A stretch of 64,000 bases of DNA. Origin: WLMZ01 sp038227995 (GTDB lineage Bacteria > Actinomycetota > Acidimicrobiia > Acidimicrobiales > Ilumatobacteraceae). The translations under genes were made by a program, and so were the position numbers. Positions 23,792 to 32,987 of this stretch are shown here, one piece after another (position 1 is the first letter of the stretch; each line of letters begins with the position of its first letter). The notes under the pieces were generated by a model. That model ran no database searches, was not told where the DNA came from, and saw only the letters and a list, made by a program, of their open reading frames with translations. The DNA lies in the NCBI GenBank assembly GCA_038227995.1, contig JBBRPP010000001.1, forward strand, positions 248,001 to 312,000. Direction: 5' to 3'.

Positions 23792-23974
23792 CTAGTTGGC
23801 GAGGCCCTTGACGAACGTGGTGCCCTTGTGCAGCACCGTCGAGAGGAACGTCCCGACGAGGTGCAGGAAGTCGCCGGCCGCCGATGCGCTGCCTGACGGG
23901 TCATGCCAGACCGACACCACGACGAACGCCAGCGACAGGTAGATCACGAGCTTCTTGACGGTGGCGATGTTCAT
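23792..23974 (-). CDS. Small membrane protein, 60 residues
   Basis: The product has one N-terminal membrane helix (about 8-25) and an amphipathic C-terminal half (FLHLVGTFLSTVLHKGTTFVKGL). The ATG at 23974 follows AGAGGT by seven bases. A TAGCCT hexamer at 24047-24052 on the same strand could be its promoter. It is the first gene of a two-gene unit with the PH-domain protein. Confidence 0.55.
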   Translation of the reverse strand: MNIATVKKLVIYLSLAFVVVSVWHDPSGSASAAGDFLHLVGTFLSTVLHKGTTFVKGLAN

Positions 23975-24120
23975 TGCGGGGACCTCTGCGAAATCGGTGA
24001 CTGGCGCGAACGTCAGCCACAGGGTCTCCACCCGCAGTGGTCGACAGGCTACAGAAGTGGCTGCCCCGGTGCAACGACCCTCGGTCGCGAGGCGTCAGCC
24101 CTCACCGTCAGCCCTCGCCG

Positions 24121-25071
24121 TCAGGCATACGCACCGAGCGCGGCAGCCGTGGCCCGGAAGCCGCGCATCGTGTCCTCGATGATGCTCGCGACAGGCTCGA
24201 CGGAATCGATACGGCCGGAGACCTGACCGGCGAGCGCGAGCGCGGCCTCCATGTCGCCACCGAAGTAGAGGTCCATGGCCGAGCCGAACTCGCTCATGTC
24301 GACGTGGTCTTGGTGCTCGAGGCGAGAGGACCTCTCGGTGCGCAGCGCGCGCAGACCGGGACGCGAGAACCGGTTGAGGAAGACCGTGTCGGTCTCGGCC
24401 GCGGCGACGATCGCGTTCTTCCAGTTGTCGTGGATCGGCGACTCGGCGGATGACACCATCCGCGTTCCCATCTGGACCCCCTCGGCACCGAGCGCGAATG
24501 CGGCTGCCATCGACGGTCCGTCGCAGATACCGCCGGCCGCGATGATCGGCACGTCGACAGCGGAGCGGATGAGAGGGATCAGCACCATCGTCGACACATC
24601 GCGGGGGTTCTTGAACCCGCCGCCTTCTCCGCCCTCGACGACGAGTCCGTCGACGCCGGCATCGACTGCCTTCTTCGCTGCAGCCAGCGTGGGCACGACA
24701 TGGAACACCGTCAGGCCCGCGTCCTTGAGCTGAGCGGTGTACTTCGTCGGATCCCCGGCCGAGGTCGTCACGAACGTGACACCTTGATCGGCGACGAACT
24801 GCACGATCGATGGATCACGGACGAACAGCTGAGCGATGTTGACGCCGAACGGCTTGTCCGTCAGGTCACGCATCTTCGTGATCTCCTCACGGATGATGTC
24901 GAGCTGACCCGACGACGTCTCGATGATCCCGAGCCCACCGGCATTCGACACGGCTGATGCAAGTTGCGCCCGGGCGATCCAACCCATCGGCGCCTGGATG
25001 ATGGGGTAGTCGATCCCGAGCAGATCGGAGATCGAGGTGCGCAGGGGAGCGGGGCGGTCGGTGTCGTTCAC
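24121..25071 (-). CDS. Nitronate monooxygenase family protein
   Basis: The 316-residue product is a TIM-barrel FMN enzyme: IIQAPMGWIARAQLASAVSNAGGLG at the N terminus is recognisable in parts, then VVEGGEGGGF and AAGGICDGPSMAAAFALGAEGVQMGTR, the phosphate- and flavin-binding segments. Family members oxidise nitronates (2-nitropropane dioxygenase) or act as enoyl reductases; related actinobacterial proteins are common in catabolic clusters. The GTG at 25071 follows GAAGGA by nine bases. A 40-residue ORF ends 13 bases upstream. Confidence 0.83.
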   Translation of the reverse strand: MNDTDRPAPLRTSISDLLGIDYPIIQAPMGWIARAQLASAVSNAGGLGIIETSSGQLDIIREEITKMRDLTDKPFGVNIAQLFVRDPSIVQFVADQGVTFVTTSAGDPTKYTAQLKDAGLTVFHVVPTLAAAKKAVDAGVDGLVVEGGEGGGFKNPRDVSTMVLIPLIRSAVDVPIIAAGGICDGPSMAAAFALGAEGVQMGTRMVSSAESPIHDNWKNAIVAAAETDTVFLNRFSRPGLRALRTERSSRLEHQDHVDMSEFGSAMDLYFGGDMEAALALAGQVSGRIDSVEPVASIIEDTMRGFRATAAALGAYA

Positions 25072-25084
25072 GTGTGGGTGTCCT

Positions 25085-25207
25085 TCAGGGGATGGCGCGT
25101 CCGGCGAGGACGGGGTCGTTCAGCAGATGGCAGTCGTTGGCGGTCACGATCGTTGCACCGTCGTCGCCGATCCTCACGACCGTGATGCTCGCGTTCTCCG
25201 TCGCCAT
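25085..25207 (-). CDS. Possible small ORF, 40 residues
   Basis: An ATG-initiated frame of 40 codons encodes a low-complexity-free peptide with a beta-like pattern (ASITVVRIGDDGATIV) and the segment TANDCHLLNDPV. It stops 13 bases before the nitronate monooxygenase start, with the ribosome site of that gene lying between. No clear ribosome site or -10 is seen for it. It may be a real small gene or the remnant of a longer one. The rest of 25208-25479 is the leader and promoter of the Liv operon. Confidence 0.3.
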   Translation of the reverse strand: MATENASITVVRIGDDGATIVTANDCHLLNDPVLAGRAIP

Positions 25208-25351
25208 CCACGGTGAGCGGGAGATCCCGATCCCCGCAGGTCGTGGCGCCGTCGGGAGTGAAGCCGGGCTGTGGCATAGCGCGTGTCAAATCCGTGCGCT
25301 GAAGCTCGTTCGAATGCTCGTCGGCGGTTCTGTTAACAACTTGTGCGTTCC

Positions 25352-25380
25352 TTGACCGATTGGTAAGCGCCCACTACCAT
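25352..25380 (+). promoter_or_regulatory. Promoter of the Liv-type amino-acid transport operon
   Basis: TTGACC (25352-25357) and TACCAT (25375-25380) are separated by 17 bp, a good sigma-70-type match. Transcription would start about 25387, giving a leader of some 93 nt before the ATG at 25480. A TGTTAACA palindrome (25331-25338) lies just upstream of the -35. Confidence 0.6.
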
Positions 25381-25479
25381 GCCGGATCGCGGTGCCGATG
25401 CCGCGACCCAGGCCGTTCTTTGCGGTTCGGAAGATGCCGGGGGTTCACCTACCGGCCATCTACCTCGGGGGAGGAAACC

Positions 25480-26826
25480 ATGCCAACGAAAGGCAACCAC
25501 ATGAGGTTCAAAAAGGCTTCGGCCGTTGCCGTAGCTCTTGCAGTGGGTATCACTGCATGCGGCTCCGACAAGAAAGCAACACCCGCGGCTACCGCAGCGC
25601 CGACCACGACGGCTGCGTCGGGCGCCTCCACGCCCGCCACGACTGGCACACCCAGCACGGGTGGCACCGGCTCCGGTGCGGTCGTCGTCGGAACCGACCT
25701 GCCGTTGCAGGGCGCTTCGAAGGACGCGTCGGATGACACCAACAACGCGATCGACCTGTTCCTGTCGCAGGCGGGTGGCAAGGCCGGCAACTACACGGTC
25801 ACCGTCAAGAAGTACGACGACTCGACCGCTGCCAAGGGCGGCTGGGACGACGCAACGTGCGCCAAGAATGCCAACGACCACGTCGCCAACAAGGACGAAG
25901 TCGCCGTCATGGGCACCTACAACTCGGGTTGCGCGAAGATCGAAGTCCCGGTGCTGAACCAGGACCCGACCGGCCCAATGCTGATGATCTCGCACGCCAA
26001 CACGAACCCCGGCCTCACCAAGGCTTGGGATCCGGGCGAGCCCGACAAGTACTACCCGACCGGCACCCGTAACTATGGCCGTATCGTCGCCACCGACGAC
26101 CTGCAGGGCAAGGCTGACGCCGAGTTCGCTGCCAAGACCCTCAAGGTCACGAAGTGCGTCGTGCTGAACGATGCGCAGACCTACGGCGTCGGCGTTGCGG
26201 AAGCGTTCGTCCAGGCTGCCAAGGACAACGGCATCACCGTTGTCGCCACTGCAGCGTGGGATGCCAAGCAGCCGAACTACACGGCGTTGTTCGAGGGCTT
26301 CAAGGCCATGAGCCCTGACTGCGTCTTCCTCGGCGGCATCAACGACAACAACGGAGAGCAGTTGATCCGTGACAAGGTTTCCGTGCTCGGAGCCAACACC
26401 GGAGCGGTCAAGTTGATCGCCCCCGACGGCTTCACCGGCTACCCCACGGTCGACAAGATGGCTGAAGCACAGGGCATGTACATCTCCTTCGCCGGTCTGC
26501 CGGCCTCGGAGCTGATCAAGGCCGGTGGCGCTGGCGCCAAGTTCGTCGCTGACTTCAAGGCCAAGTTCGGCCATGATCCGGCCTCGGCCTACGCCATCTA
26601 CGGTGCGGCTGCGTTCCAGTACATCATGGCAGCGATCGCTGCGTCGGACGGCACCCGCAAGGGCGTCCTCACCGCTGCGTTCTCGGGCATCACGATCCCC
26701 GCTGACAAGTCGGTCATCGGCAAGGAATTCGGAATCGACAAGACCGGCGACGTCACGGCTCGTGACATGTCGATCCAGATCCTGAAGGACAACACCGAGA
26801 CCTTCCTCACCGCCTGGCCGGTCTGA
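25480..26826 (+). CDS. Branched-chain amino acid-type ABC transporter, substrate-binding lipoprotein
   Basis: The 448-residue product has a lipoprotein signal (hydrophobic stretch ending in ITACGS, with the cysteine to be lipidated), a Thr/Ala/Gly-rich linker of about 40 residues that anchors it away from the membrane, then a type I periplasmic-binding fold of the LivJ/LivK group (VVVGTDLPLQGA at its start). It is the first gene of a complete five-gene uptake system and should define substrate choice: leucine-like amino acids are usual, but urea, amides and hydroxyproline are known for relatives. GGGGGAGG lies seven bases before the ATG. Confidence 0.88.
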   Translation: MPTKGNHMRFKKASAVAVALAVGITACGSDKKATPAATAAPTTTAASGASTPATTGTPSTGGTGSGAVVVGTDLPLQGASKDASDDTNNAIDLFLSQAGGKAGNYTVTVKKYDDSTAAKGGWDDATCAKNANDHVANKDEVAVMGTYNSGCAKIEVPVLNQDPTGPMLMISHANTNPGLTKAWDPGEPDKYYPTGTRNYGRIVATDDLQGKADAEFAAKTLKVTKCVVLNDAQTYGVGVAEAFVQAAKDNGITVVATAAWDAKQPNYTALFEGFKAMSPDCVFLGGINDNNGEQLIRDKVSVLGANTGAVKLIAPDGFTGYPTVDKMAEAQGMYISFAGLPASELIKAGGAGAKFVADFKAKFGHDPASAYAIYGAAAFQYIMAAIAASDGTRKGVLTAAFSGITIPADKSVIGKEFGIDKTGDVTARDMSIQILKDNTETFLTAWPV

Positions 26827-26861
26827 TCCAGCCAAGAAGTAGTCAGTAAGAAGCAATTCGT

Positions 26862-26894
26862 GTTGGGGTGGCCCCGTTGCGGGGCCACCCCAAC
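26862..26894 (+). promoter_or_regulatory. Perfect 15-bp hairpin between binding-protein and permease genes
   Basis: A 15-base arm (26862-26876) pairs perfectly with 26880-26894 around a three-base TTG loop. It is GC-rich, lacks a T-run, and is placed 35 bp after the binding-protein stop. Such hairpins often protect the upstream mRNA and cause partial termination, so that more binding protein than permease is made. Confidence 0.7.
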
Positions 26895-26917
26895 CTGTAC
26901 CAGGGGAAGAATCACGC

Positions 26918-28015
26918 ATGGCAACTGCCGAAGGTTCGGCGCCCCCAATGGGGGACAATCAAGAAGATCCGGTGATCCCGGTGACGCAGACGACCGTGGC
27001 GGGGTACGCCCCACCTCGATTCAAACTCGAATCGATCATCGGTATGTTCGTGCTCGCGGCATTCGTGATCTTCGTCGTCAAGAGCTTCATCGATGGGCCC
27101 ACGCAGTTCCTGCAGGTGCTCACGATCGGCCTGTCCAACGGCGCCCTGTACGCGTTGATCGCGCTCGGCTACACGATGGTGTACGGCATCATCGAGCTGA
27201 TCAACTTCGCTCACGGCGACTTGTTCATGCTCGGTTCCGTGCTCAGCGCGATCTGCCTGGAGCAGTGGATGGGACAGAAGAACTCCTCCGCCACCGGCTG
27301 GATCCTGCTCGGCGTGACCCTTCTCTTCGCGATGGCAGCGTGCTCGCTGATCAACGTCGTGATCGAACGATTGGCGTATCGACGCCTTCGCAATGCTCCC
27401 AAGCTCGCACCACTCATCACTGCGGTGGGCATGAGCTTCATCCTCCAGAACGTCGGTGTGAAGATCAACGGCTCGGCACCGCACTCCCGGACGAGCGTGC
27501 TGCCCAAGACGCACATCAACATCGGGTCGGTTCAGGTCGACATTCGCTACATCGTGGTCGTGGTGATCACGGTGCCGCTGCTGTTGCTGATGACGTGGAT
27601 CGTCCAGCGCACACGAGTCGGCAAGGCCATGCGAGCCACCGCCCAAGACCGTGACGCGTCGCTGCTGATGGGCATCAACGTCGACCGCATCATCTCCTAC
27701 ACGTTTGCGCTCGGCGGAGCCCTCGCCGGTGCGGCCGGTTGCCTCTATGTCGAGGTCAACCAGCAGACCCGCTACGACGCCGGCTTCCGACTCGGCCTGA
27801 TCGCGTTCACGGCCGCCGTTCTCGGCGGCGTCGGCAACCTGCTCGGCGCAGTCATCGGCGGCGTGCTGATCGGCGTCATCCAATCACTCAACGATGGTGC
27901 CCCGAACTTCCCCGGTCAGAAGTGGACCCAGACGGTGATGTTCTCCATCCTCATCGTCATGATCATCTTCCGCCCGGGCGGGATCTTTGGTAAGCACCAA
28001 CAGGAGAAGGTCTAG
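26918..28015 (+). CDS. livH: Liv-type ABC transporter permease (LivH)
   Basis: The 365-residue inner-membrane protein has eight or so helices and the LivH signature region LSNGALYALIALGYTMVYGIIELINFAHGDLF, recognisable in parts, and the EAA-like cytoplasmic loop KAMRATAQDRDASLLMGIN. It carries an unusual hydrophilic N-terminal tail of about 35 residues before the first helix. The ATG follows AGGGGAAG. It ends one codon before livM. Confidence 0.92.
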   Translation: MATAEGSAPPMGDNQEDPVIPVTQTTVAGYAPPRFKLESIIGMFVLAAFVIFVVKSFIDGPTQFLQVLTIGLSNGALYALIALGYTMVYGIIELINFAHGDLFMLGSVLSAICLEQWMGQKNSSATGWILLGVTLLFAMAACSLINVVIERLAYRRLRNAPKLAPLITAVGMSFILQNVGVKINGSAPHSRTSVLPKTHINIGSVQVDIRYIVVVVITVPLLLLMTWIVQRTRVGKAMRATAQDRDASLLMGINVDRIISYTFALGGALAGAAGCLYVEVNQQTRYDAGFRLGLIAFTAAVLGGVGNLLGAVIGGVLIGVIQSLNDGAPNFPGQKWTQTVMFSILIVMIIFRPGGIFGKHQQEKV

Positions 28016-29338
28016 ATGTTCACCGACTTCGTCAACAAGCTGATGCCCGAGAGCAAGAACGGGCGCCTTGCCGTTCGCATTCTCGGCGTGCTGGCGGTCA
28101 TCTACATCATCCTCGAGATCCCCAGCATCGCGACTGGTCCCGACGGCGTGCTCCCGCTGTTCACGGTCGTGCTGTGCGCTGTGTACGCGCTGTTCGCGCT
28201 GGGCCTCAACATCGTCGTCGGCTTCGCCGGCCTGCTCGACCTCGGATACGTCGCCTTCTTCCTGTTCGGTGCGTACACCGCGGCGTGGTTGATGTCCGAC
28301 TTCGGTTACCAGGTCAGCAGCCGTCCAGGCTCGTCGAAGCACCAGTTCTCGTTCGACGTCCACTTCCTGACGGCGGCGCTGGACACGATCAAGGGTGTCC
28401 ACATCTCGTTCTGGTTGGTCATCATCGTTGCGGCGGTCGTCGCTGCGCTGGCGGGCTTGCTGATCGGTGCGCCGACGCTTCGTCTGAAAAGCGACTACCT
28501 CGCCCTCGTGACGCTCGGCTTCGGCGAGATTCTGCCGGAGGTGTTCCGCAACCTGGGCGACTTCGGTGGCTTCAACCTCACCAACGGCACCAAGGGCATC
28601 GGCCCGGTGGACCGGATCTCGCTCGGCTACCTGCACGACCTGCCGAGTCTGCCGATCCTCGGCAAGGTGCCGCTGACCGTCGTGTCGAGCGACTACAAGT
28701 GGAAGTACTACGTCATCATCGTCTTCTGCGCAATGTTCGTCTACGCCTCGCTCAAGTTGCGCGACGGCAAGCTGGGCCGAGCCTGGCAGGCGATCCGTGA
28801 GGACGAACTCGCGGCGAGCCTGATGGGTGTGCCGCTGATGCGAACCAAGTTGTGGTCGTACGCGGTCGGAGCTGTTGCCGGAGGTGTGGGTGGCGCGTTC
28901 TACGCCACCATCGTCGGCACCGTCAACGTCGACAACTTCACCTTCGCGTTCTCGATCATCGTCCTGTGCTCGGTCATTCTCGGCGGCATGGGCAACGTCT
29001 GGGGTGCCATCGCCGGTGGTGTCGCCATCACGTGGTTCGACTACACCGGACTCGAATGGATGAGCAACAAGTACAACAGCGGCATCGGGAAGCACATCAA
29101 CGTCGTGTTGCACCTGAAGGAGTACGAGTTCGGCCTGTTCGGTCTCGTGCTCGTGCTGATGATGCTGTTCCGGCCGCAGGGCCTGATCCCTGCAACGCGG
29201 TCGCGGCAGGTCCGCCGCGCCGATGCCCAAGTGTTGCAACACGACCAATTGGGCTACGCCCTCGAAACGGGTATCGAGCAGCCAGAGGAACGTGCTCGAC
29301 ACCACGCCGACCCGTTCGAGGAAGAAGGATCACGATGA
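28016..29338 (+). CDS. livM: Liv-type ABC transporter permease (LivM)
   Basis: The 440-residue product pairs with LivH in the membrane. It shows LGLNIVVGFAGLLDLGYVAF, the family start of the core, and the cytoplasmic coupling loop GRAWQAIREDELAASLMGV. It is longer than most LivM proteins: a loop of about 30 residues after helix three (VSSRPGSSKHQFSF) and a C-terminal hydrophilic tail of about 50 residues after RPQGL. The ATG directly follows the livH stop with AGGAGAAGG as ribosome site; the stop overlaps livG as ATGA. Confidence 0.92.
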   Translation: MFTDFVNKLMPESKNGRLAVRILGVLAVIYIILEIPSIATGPDGVLPLFTVVLCAVYALFALGLNIVVGFAGLLDLGYVAFFLFGAYTAAWLMSDFGYQVSSRPGSSKHQFSFDVHFLTAALDTIKGVHISFWLVIIVAAVVAALAGLLIGAPTLRLKSDYLALVTLGFGEILPEVFRNLGDFGGFNLTNGTKGIGPVDRISLGYLHDLPSLPILGKVPLTVVSSDYKWKYYVIIVFCAMFVYASLKLRDGKLGRAWQAIREDELAASLMGVPLMRTKLWSYAVGAVAGGVGGAFYATIVGTVNVDNFTFAFSIIVLCSVILGGMGNVWGAIAGGVAITWFDYTGLEWMSNKYNSGIGKHINVVLHLKEYEFGLFGLVLVLMMLFRPQGLIPATRSRQVRRADAQVLQHDQLGYALETGIEQPEERARHHADPFEEEGSR

Positions 29339-30120
29339 CTCAGTTGCTGCTCGATGCTCGCCAGGTTCGTGTCGTGTTCGGCGGGCTCACCGCCGTCAAT
29401 GACGTCGACTTCAACATCCCGCTCGGCTCGATCGTTGCCCTGATCGGCCCGAACGGGGCAGGGAAGACGACGTTCTTCAACGTCCTCACCGGCCTGTACA
29501 CGCCCACCCGCGGCGGGGTTCATTTCGATGGCCACAGCGTCGTCGGGATGGCCCCGCACAAGATCGCCGCTGGTGGGATGGCTCGGACGTTCCAGAACAT
29601 CCGCCTGTTCGGTGCAATGACGGCGGCCGAGAACGTCATGGTGGCGATGCATCCCCACCTCACCAGTGGCGTTCTCTCCACGATCTTCACCACTCCAAAG
29701 CAGCGTCGCGAGGAAAAAGAAGCCCGCGCCGTGGCGAAGGAGCTCTTGCAGTTCGTCGGCATTCCCGGCGTCGACGACGAGTTCGCGAAGAACCTGCCGT
29801 ACGGCGACCAACGCCGACTCGAAGTCGCGCGAGCGTTGGCGCTCCGCCCCAAGTTGCTGCTGCTCGACGAGCCCACAGCCGGTATGAACCCGCAGGAATC
29901 AGCCACGTTCACGTCGTTCGTCCATCGGGTGCGTGATGAACGAGGTGTGACGGTGCTGCTCATCGAACACGACATGAAGGTGGTGATGGGCGTGTCCGAA
30001 CGGATCACCGTCCTCGAGTACGGGTCGAAGATCGCCGAAGGAACTCCGGCCGACATCCGCTCAGATCAGCGAGTCATCGAGGCCTACCTCGGCAAGTCCG
30101 GAACGGAGGCCGCGGGATGA
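29335..30120 (+). CDS. livG: Liv-type ABC transporter ATPase (LivG)
   Basis: The 261-residue cytosolic ATPase has Walker A GPNGAGKT (38-45), the LivG-type signature LPYGDQRRLEVARAL, Walker B LLLLDEPTAGMNP and switch-histidine segment LLIEHDMKVVM. It drives import together with LivF. The ATG overlaps the livM stop and its own stop overlaps livF, both as ATGA, so the ATPases are made in fixed ratio. Confidence 0.94.
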   Translation: MTQLLLDARQVRVVFGGLTAVNDVDFNIPLGSIVALIGPNGAGKTTFFNVLTGLYTPTRGGVHFDGHSVVGMAPHKIAAGGMARTFQNIRLFGAMTAAENVMVAMHPHLTSGVLSTIFTTPKQRREEKEARAVAKELLQFVGIPGVDDEFAKNLPYGDQRRLEVARALALRPKLLLLDEPTAGMNPQESATFTSFVHRVRDERGVTVLLIEHDMKVVMGVSERITVLEYGSKIAEGTPADIRSDQRVIEAYLGKSGTEAAG

Positions 30121-30878
30121 GCGAAGCACCAGCACCCATGACATCCGTGCGCGGCGGTGGCAAGCCTCCGATTCTGAGCATCACCGATCTGCACGTCTAC
30201 TACGGCAACATCGCCGCCGTGAAGGGCATTTCGTTCGAGGTCTACCAAGGCGAGATCGTGACCTTGATCGGTGCCAACGGGGCGGGGAAGTCCACCACGA
30301 TGCGCACGATCTCTGGTTTGATCAAGCCGCGCAAGGGCGAGATCACGTTCGAAGGTCAGATCGTGTCGGGCAAGCCGGGCAACGAAGTGGCCGCGCTCGG
30401 CATCGCCCAGAGCCCGGAAGGTCGCCGCATCTTCCCGCGGATGACCGTGCTCGAGAACCTCGAGCTCGGCGCATTCCTGCGTGTTGACAAGACGACGATT
30501 CAGGACGATCTCGACCGCATCTACGACCTCTTCCCTCGGCTGAAGGAACGCCTTGGGCAGAAGGGCGGGACGCTGTCTGGCGGCGAGCAGCAGATGCTCG
30601 CGATGGGTCGAGCCCTCATGGCGCAGCCGCGCCTGCTGCTGCTCGACGAGCCATCGATGGGACTCGCCCCCGTGTTGGTCGACGTCGTGTTCGAGATCAT
30701 CGAACGAGTGAACGCGCAGGGCACCACGATCCTGTTGGTCGAGCAGAACGCGCTCGCCGCACTCAACATCGGCAACTATGCGTATGTGCTCGAGACCGGT
30801 CACATCGAGCTCGAGGGTCCCGCCTCCGAGCTGGCCGACAACGAGGCCGTGCGCAACGCCTACCTCGGCCTTGCCTAG
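30117..30878 (+). CDS. livF: Liv-type ABC transporter ATPase (LivF)
   Basis: The 253-residue ATPase has a 20-residue N-terminal extension, Walker A GANGAGKS (52-59), LSGGEQQML, Walker B LLLLDEPSMGLAP and LVEQNALAAL, which in LivF replaces the usual switch-histidine sequence. It is the last gene of the transporter proper; an amino-acid oxidase gene follows 45 bp later on the same strand, after a hairpin. Confidence 0.94.
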   Translation: MSEAPAPMTSVRGGGKPPILSITDLHVYYGNIAAVKGISFEVYQGEIVTLIGANGAGKSTTMRTISGLIKPRKGEITFEGQIVSGKPGNEVAALGIAQSPEGRRIFPRMTVLENLELGAFLRVDKTTIQDDLDRIYDLFPRLKERLGQKGGTLSGGEQQMLAMGRALMAQPRLLLLDEPSMGLAPVLVDVVFEIIERVNAQGTTILLVEQNALAALNIGNYAYVLETGHIELEGPASELADNEAVRNAYLGLA

Positions 30879-30894
30879 TACGGGACTCGACCCG

Positions 30895-30916
30895 ATGCTG
30901 GCCGTCGTGCCAGCAT
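30895..30916 (+). terminator. Hairpin between livF and the oxidase gene
   Basis: ATGCTGGC (30895-30902) pairs perfectly with GCCAGCAT (30909-30916) around a six-base loop. It ends seven bases before the ATG at 30924 and has no T-run, so it could act as a weak terminator or hide the ribosome site of the next gene. Confidence 0.45.
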
Positions 30917-30923
30917 TGGATCA

Positions 30924-32093
30924 ATGTCCTCCGACCCGATGATCCCCGAACTGCCCCGCGCATCCGTCGTCGTCATCGGCGGAGGTGTGATGGGTGTGAG
31001 CACCGCGTTCCACCTCGCCGAGGCCGGCCACCGCGATGTCGTCGTTGTCGAAGCCGACCAGCTCGGCAGCGGCTCGACCTCGAAGGCGGCCGGAGGAGTG
31101 CGGCTGCAGTTCTCCGACGCGATCAACATCGAGCTGGCGTTGCGGTCGATGGACGCCTTCGAACGGTTCCAGACCAGGCCGGGCTTCGATGTCGACCTGC
31201 GCCAGGTCGGGTATCTGTTCCTGCTGACCACGCCGGAAGACGTGACGACGTTCGAGCGAAGTGTGGAGTTGCAGAACAGCCTCGGCGTGCCCAGCCGGAT
31301 GATGTCAGCTGCCGAAGCCGGCGCCCTCGCCCCACTCGCCAACGTCGACGACGTGCTGGCTGCCACGATCTGTATGCGCGATGGGCATGCGAACACCGGT
31401 GCCGTCGTCGAGGGGTACGCGCAAGGTGCGCGAGCACTCGGCGTTCGGATGATGACCAACTGCCCCGTGACGGCGATCGAGCGCGACGGCGACGCGATCG
31501 TCGCTGTTGTGACCGCGAAGGGCCGCATCCCGACCGACACGGTGGTGTGTGCCGCCGGTCCGTGGTCCAAGCAACTCGGGGCGATGGCCGGCGTCGATCT
31601 GCCCGTCGAACCGTTGCGTCGGCCGATCTGGTTCACCGAGCCGATGCCGGACCTTCCCGTCAATCACCCCTTCACGATCGACTTCAGCACCGGCTTTTAC
31701 TTCCACGACGAGGGCAAGGGTCTGCTGTTCGGGATGGCTGATCCCGACCAGCCGTTCGGCTTCGACGTCGAGTGCCGGTCGGATTGGTTGGAAGTCGTCG
31801 GTGAGGTGGCTGCGCGACGGGCGCCGCGCCTGCTCGATGTCGGCATCGCCGGCGGTTGGACCGGTTTCTACGAGACCACCCCGGACCACAACGGGCTGAT
31901 CGGCGAGTCCGTCCATCTGCCGCGCTTCTTCTACGCAACGGGGTTCTCTGGCCACGGCTTCCTGCTCGGACCTGCCGTCGGTGAAGTCATGCGCGACCTC
32001 GTGCTCGGCCGACCGCCGGTCGTGGCGGTGGACTCGTTCTCGGTCGAGCGTTTCACCGCCGACGAGATCCGGCCCGAGCACAACGTCATCTAG
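30924..32093 (+). CDS. FAD-dependent amino-acid oxidase/dehydrogenase (HcnC / sarcosine oxidase-like)
   Basis: The 389-residue product has the FAD motif GGGVMG (19-24), GSGSTSKAAGGVRLQFSD (an FAD-contact segment seen in sarcosine oxidase beta and HcnC-like subunits), CAAGPWS and a C-terminal FAD segment FSGHGFLLGPAVG. Enzymes of this kind oxidise secondary amino acids such as sarcosine, dimethylglycine, proline or D-hydroxyproline. In hydroxyproline pathways the HcnC-like subunit forms part of D-hydroxyproline dehydrogenase. It opens the catabolic cluster downstream of the Liv operon. Confidence 0.8.
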   Translation: MSSDPMIPELPRASVVVIGGGVMGVSTAFHLAEAGHRDVVVVEADQLGSGSTSKAAGGVRLQFSDAINIELALRSMDAFERFQTRPGFDVDLRQVGYLFLLTTPEDVTTFERSVELQNSLGVPSRMMSAAEAGALAPLANVDDVLAATICMRDGHANTGAVVEGYAQGARALGVRMMTNCPVTAIERDGDAIVAVVTAKGRIPTDTVVCAAGPWSKQLGAMAGVDLPVEPLRRPIWFTEPMPDLPVNHPFTIDFSTGFYFHDEGKGLLFGMADPDQPFGFDVECRSDWLEVVGEVAARRAPRLLDVGIAGGWTGFYETTPDHNGLIGESVHLPRFFYATGFSGHGFLLGPAVGEVMRDLVLGRPPVVAVDSFSVERFTADEIRPEHNVI

Positions 32094-32113
32094 AACACAG
32101 CCGGAGGGTTGCA

Positions 32114-32980
32114 ATGCCAAGTCCTGCATACGTTGCCAACGGCGACAGCCCACTGGTCGCCGACCCGGCAGTCGTGGCCGCTGTCGCCGGTTCGAGTGTT
32201 GAGCGCACGCTCGTTCTCGACACCGTCGTGCCGGTCCGTTCCGGATATGCCTTCGACGTTCCGGCCGGACACGTCGTGCGCTTCACGACCGTCGACGGGC
32301 CACAGGTCGTGGACCTCAACATCTGGAGCCTCGACGATCCGCGCGAGCGGTTCTGGGCCGCGCGCACTCGCCAGTTCTACGGCACACACCTCACCGTCGG
32401 TCACCGGTTGTGGTCCAACCTGCCGTTCCTGCGTCCGCTCGCGACGTTCGTCGCCGACACGATCGCGTACGGCCGCGACGCCGACGACGCCGGCTGTCAC
32501 GACCTGCTGGGCACCCGCTGCGACCCGTACGTGAACCAGATGCTGTCGGGTGCACCGTACGACTTCCACTGCCACTCGAACCTCGTCCGCGCAGTCACCC
32601 AACGCGGCCTGACGGAGTTCGATGTGCACGACGTTATCAACCTGTTCCAGGTGACCGGCCTGATGCCCGACGACAAGCGCTACTTCATGAAGACCTGCCC
32701 AGCGCGCCCGGGCGACCATGTCGAACTGCTCGCGGAGACCGATCTCATGATGGCCATCTCGCTGTGCCCCGGTGGCGATCTGGCGGTGCCGTTGTGGGGT
32801 GAGGGCTCCGACGGTGAGCCGAATTGCAATCCACTTCGCGTCCAGGTCTACGCCGTCCCGGAGTCCGCATTGACGGGCTGGAAGCCGGCCGAGCGCGCCG
32901 CGTACGTGGGGGTGCATGGGACTCGTCACGGGCTCGTCCAGCCATCGGGAGTACCGCCTTCGCTCGCTGCCCGCTCGTAG
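32114..32980 (+). CDS. DUF1989 (urea carboxylase-associated) family protein
   Basis: The 288-residue product matches DUF1989: VPAGHVVRFTTVDGPQVVDLNIWS, a HDLLGTRCDPY segment, DFHCHSNL, and the FMKTCPARPGDHVEL and SLCPGGD motifs with conserved cysteines that probably bind a metal. Family members neighbour urea carboxylase, guanidine or aminomethyl-transfer genes, and one branch is carboxyguanidine deiminase. Its place between an amine oxidase and a transporter suggests a step in nitrogenous-compound breakdown. GGAGGG lies seven bases before the ATG. Confidence 0.8.
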   Translation: MPSPAYVANGDSPLVADPAVVAAVAGSSVERTLVLDTVVPVRSGYAFDVPAGHVVRFTTVDGPQVVDLNIWSLDDPRERFWAARTRQFYGTHLTVGHRLWSNLPFLRPLATFVADTIAYGRDADDAGCHDLLGTRCDPYVNQMLSGAPYDFHCHSNLVRAVTQRGLTEFDVHDVINLFQVTGLMPDDKRYFMKTCPARPGDHVELLAETDLMMAISLCPGGDLAVPLWGEGSDGEPNCNPLRVQVYAVPESALTGWKPAERAAYVGVHGTRHGLVQPSGVPPSLAARS

Positions 32981-32987
32981 CAACCTG

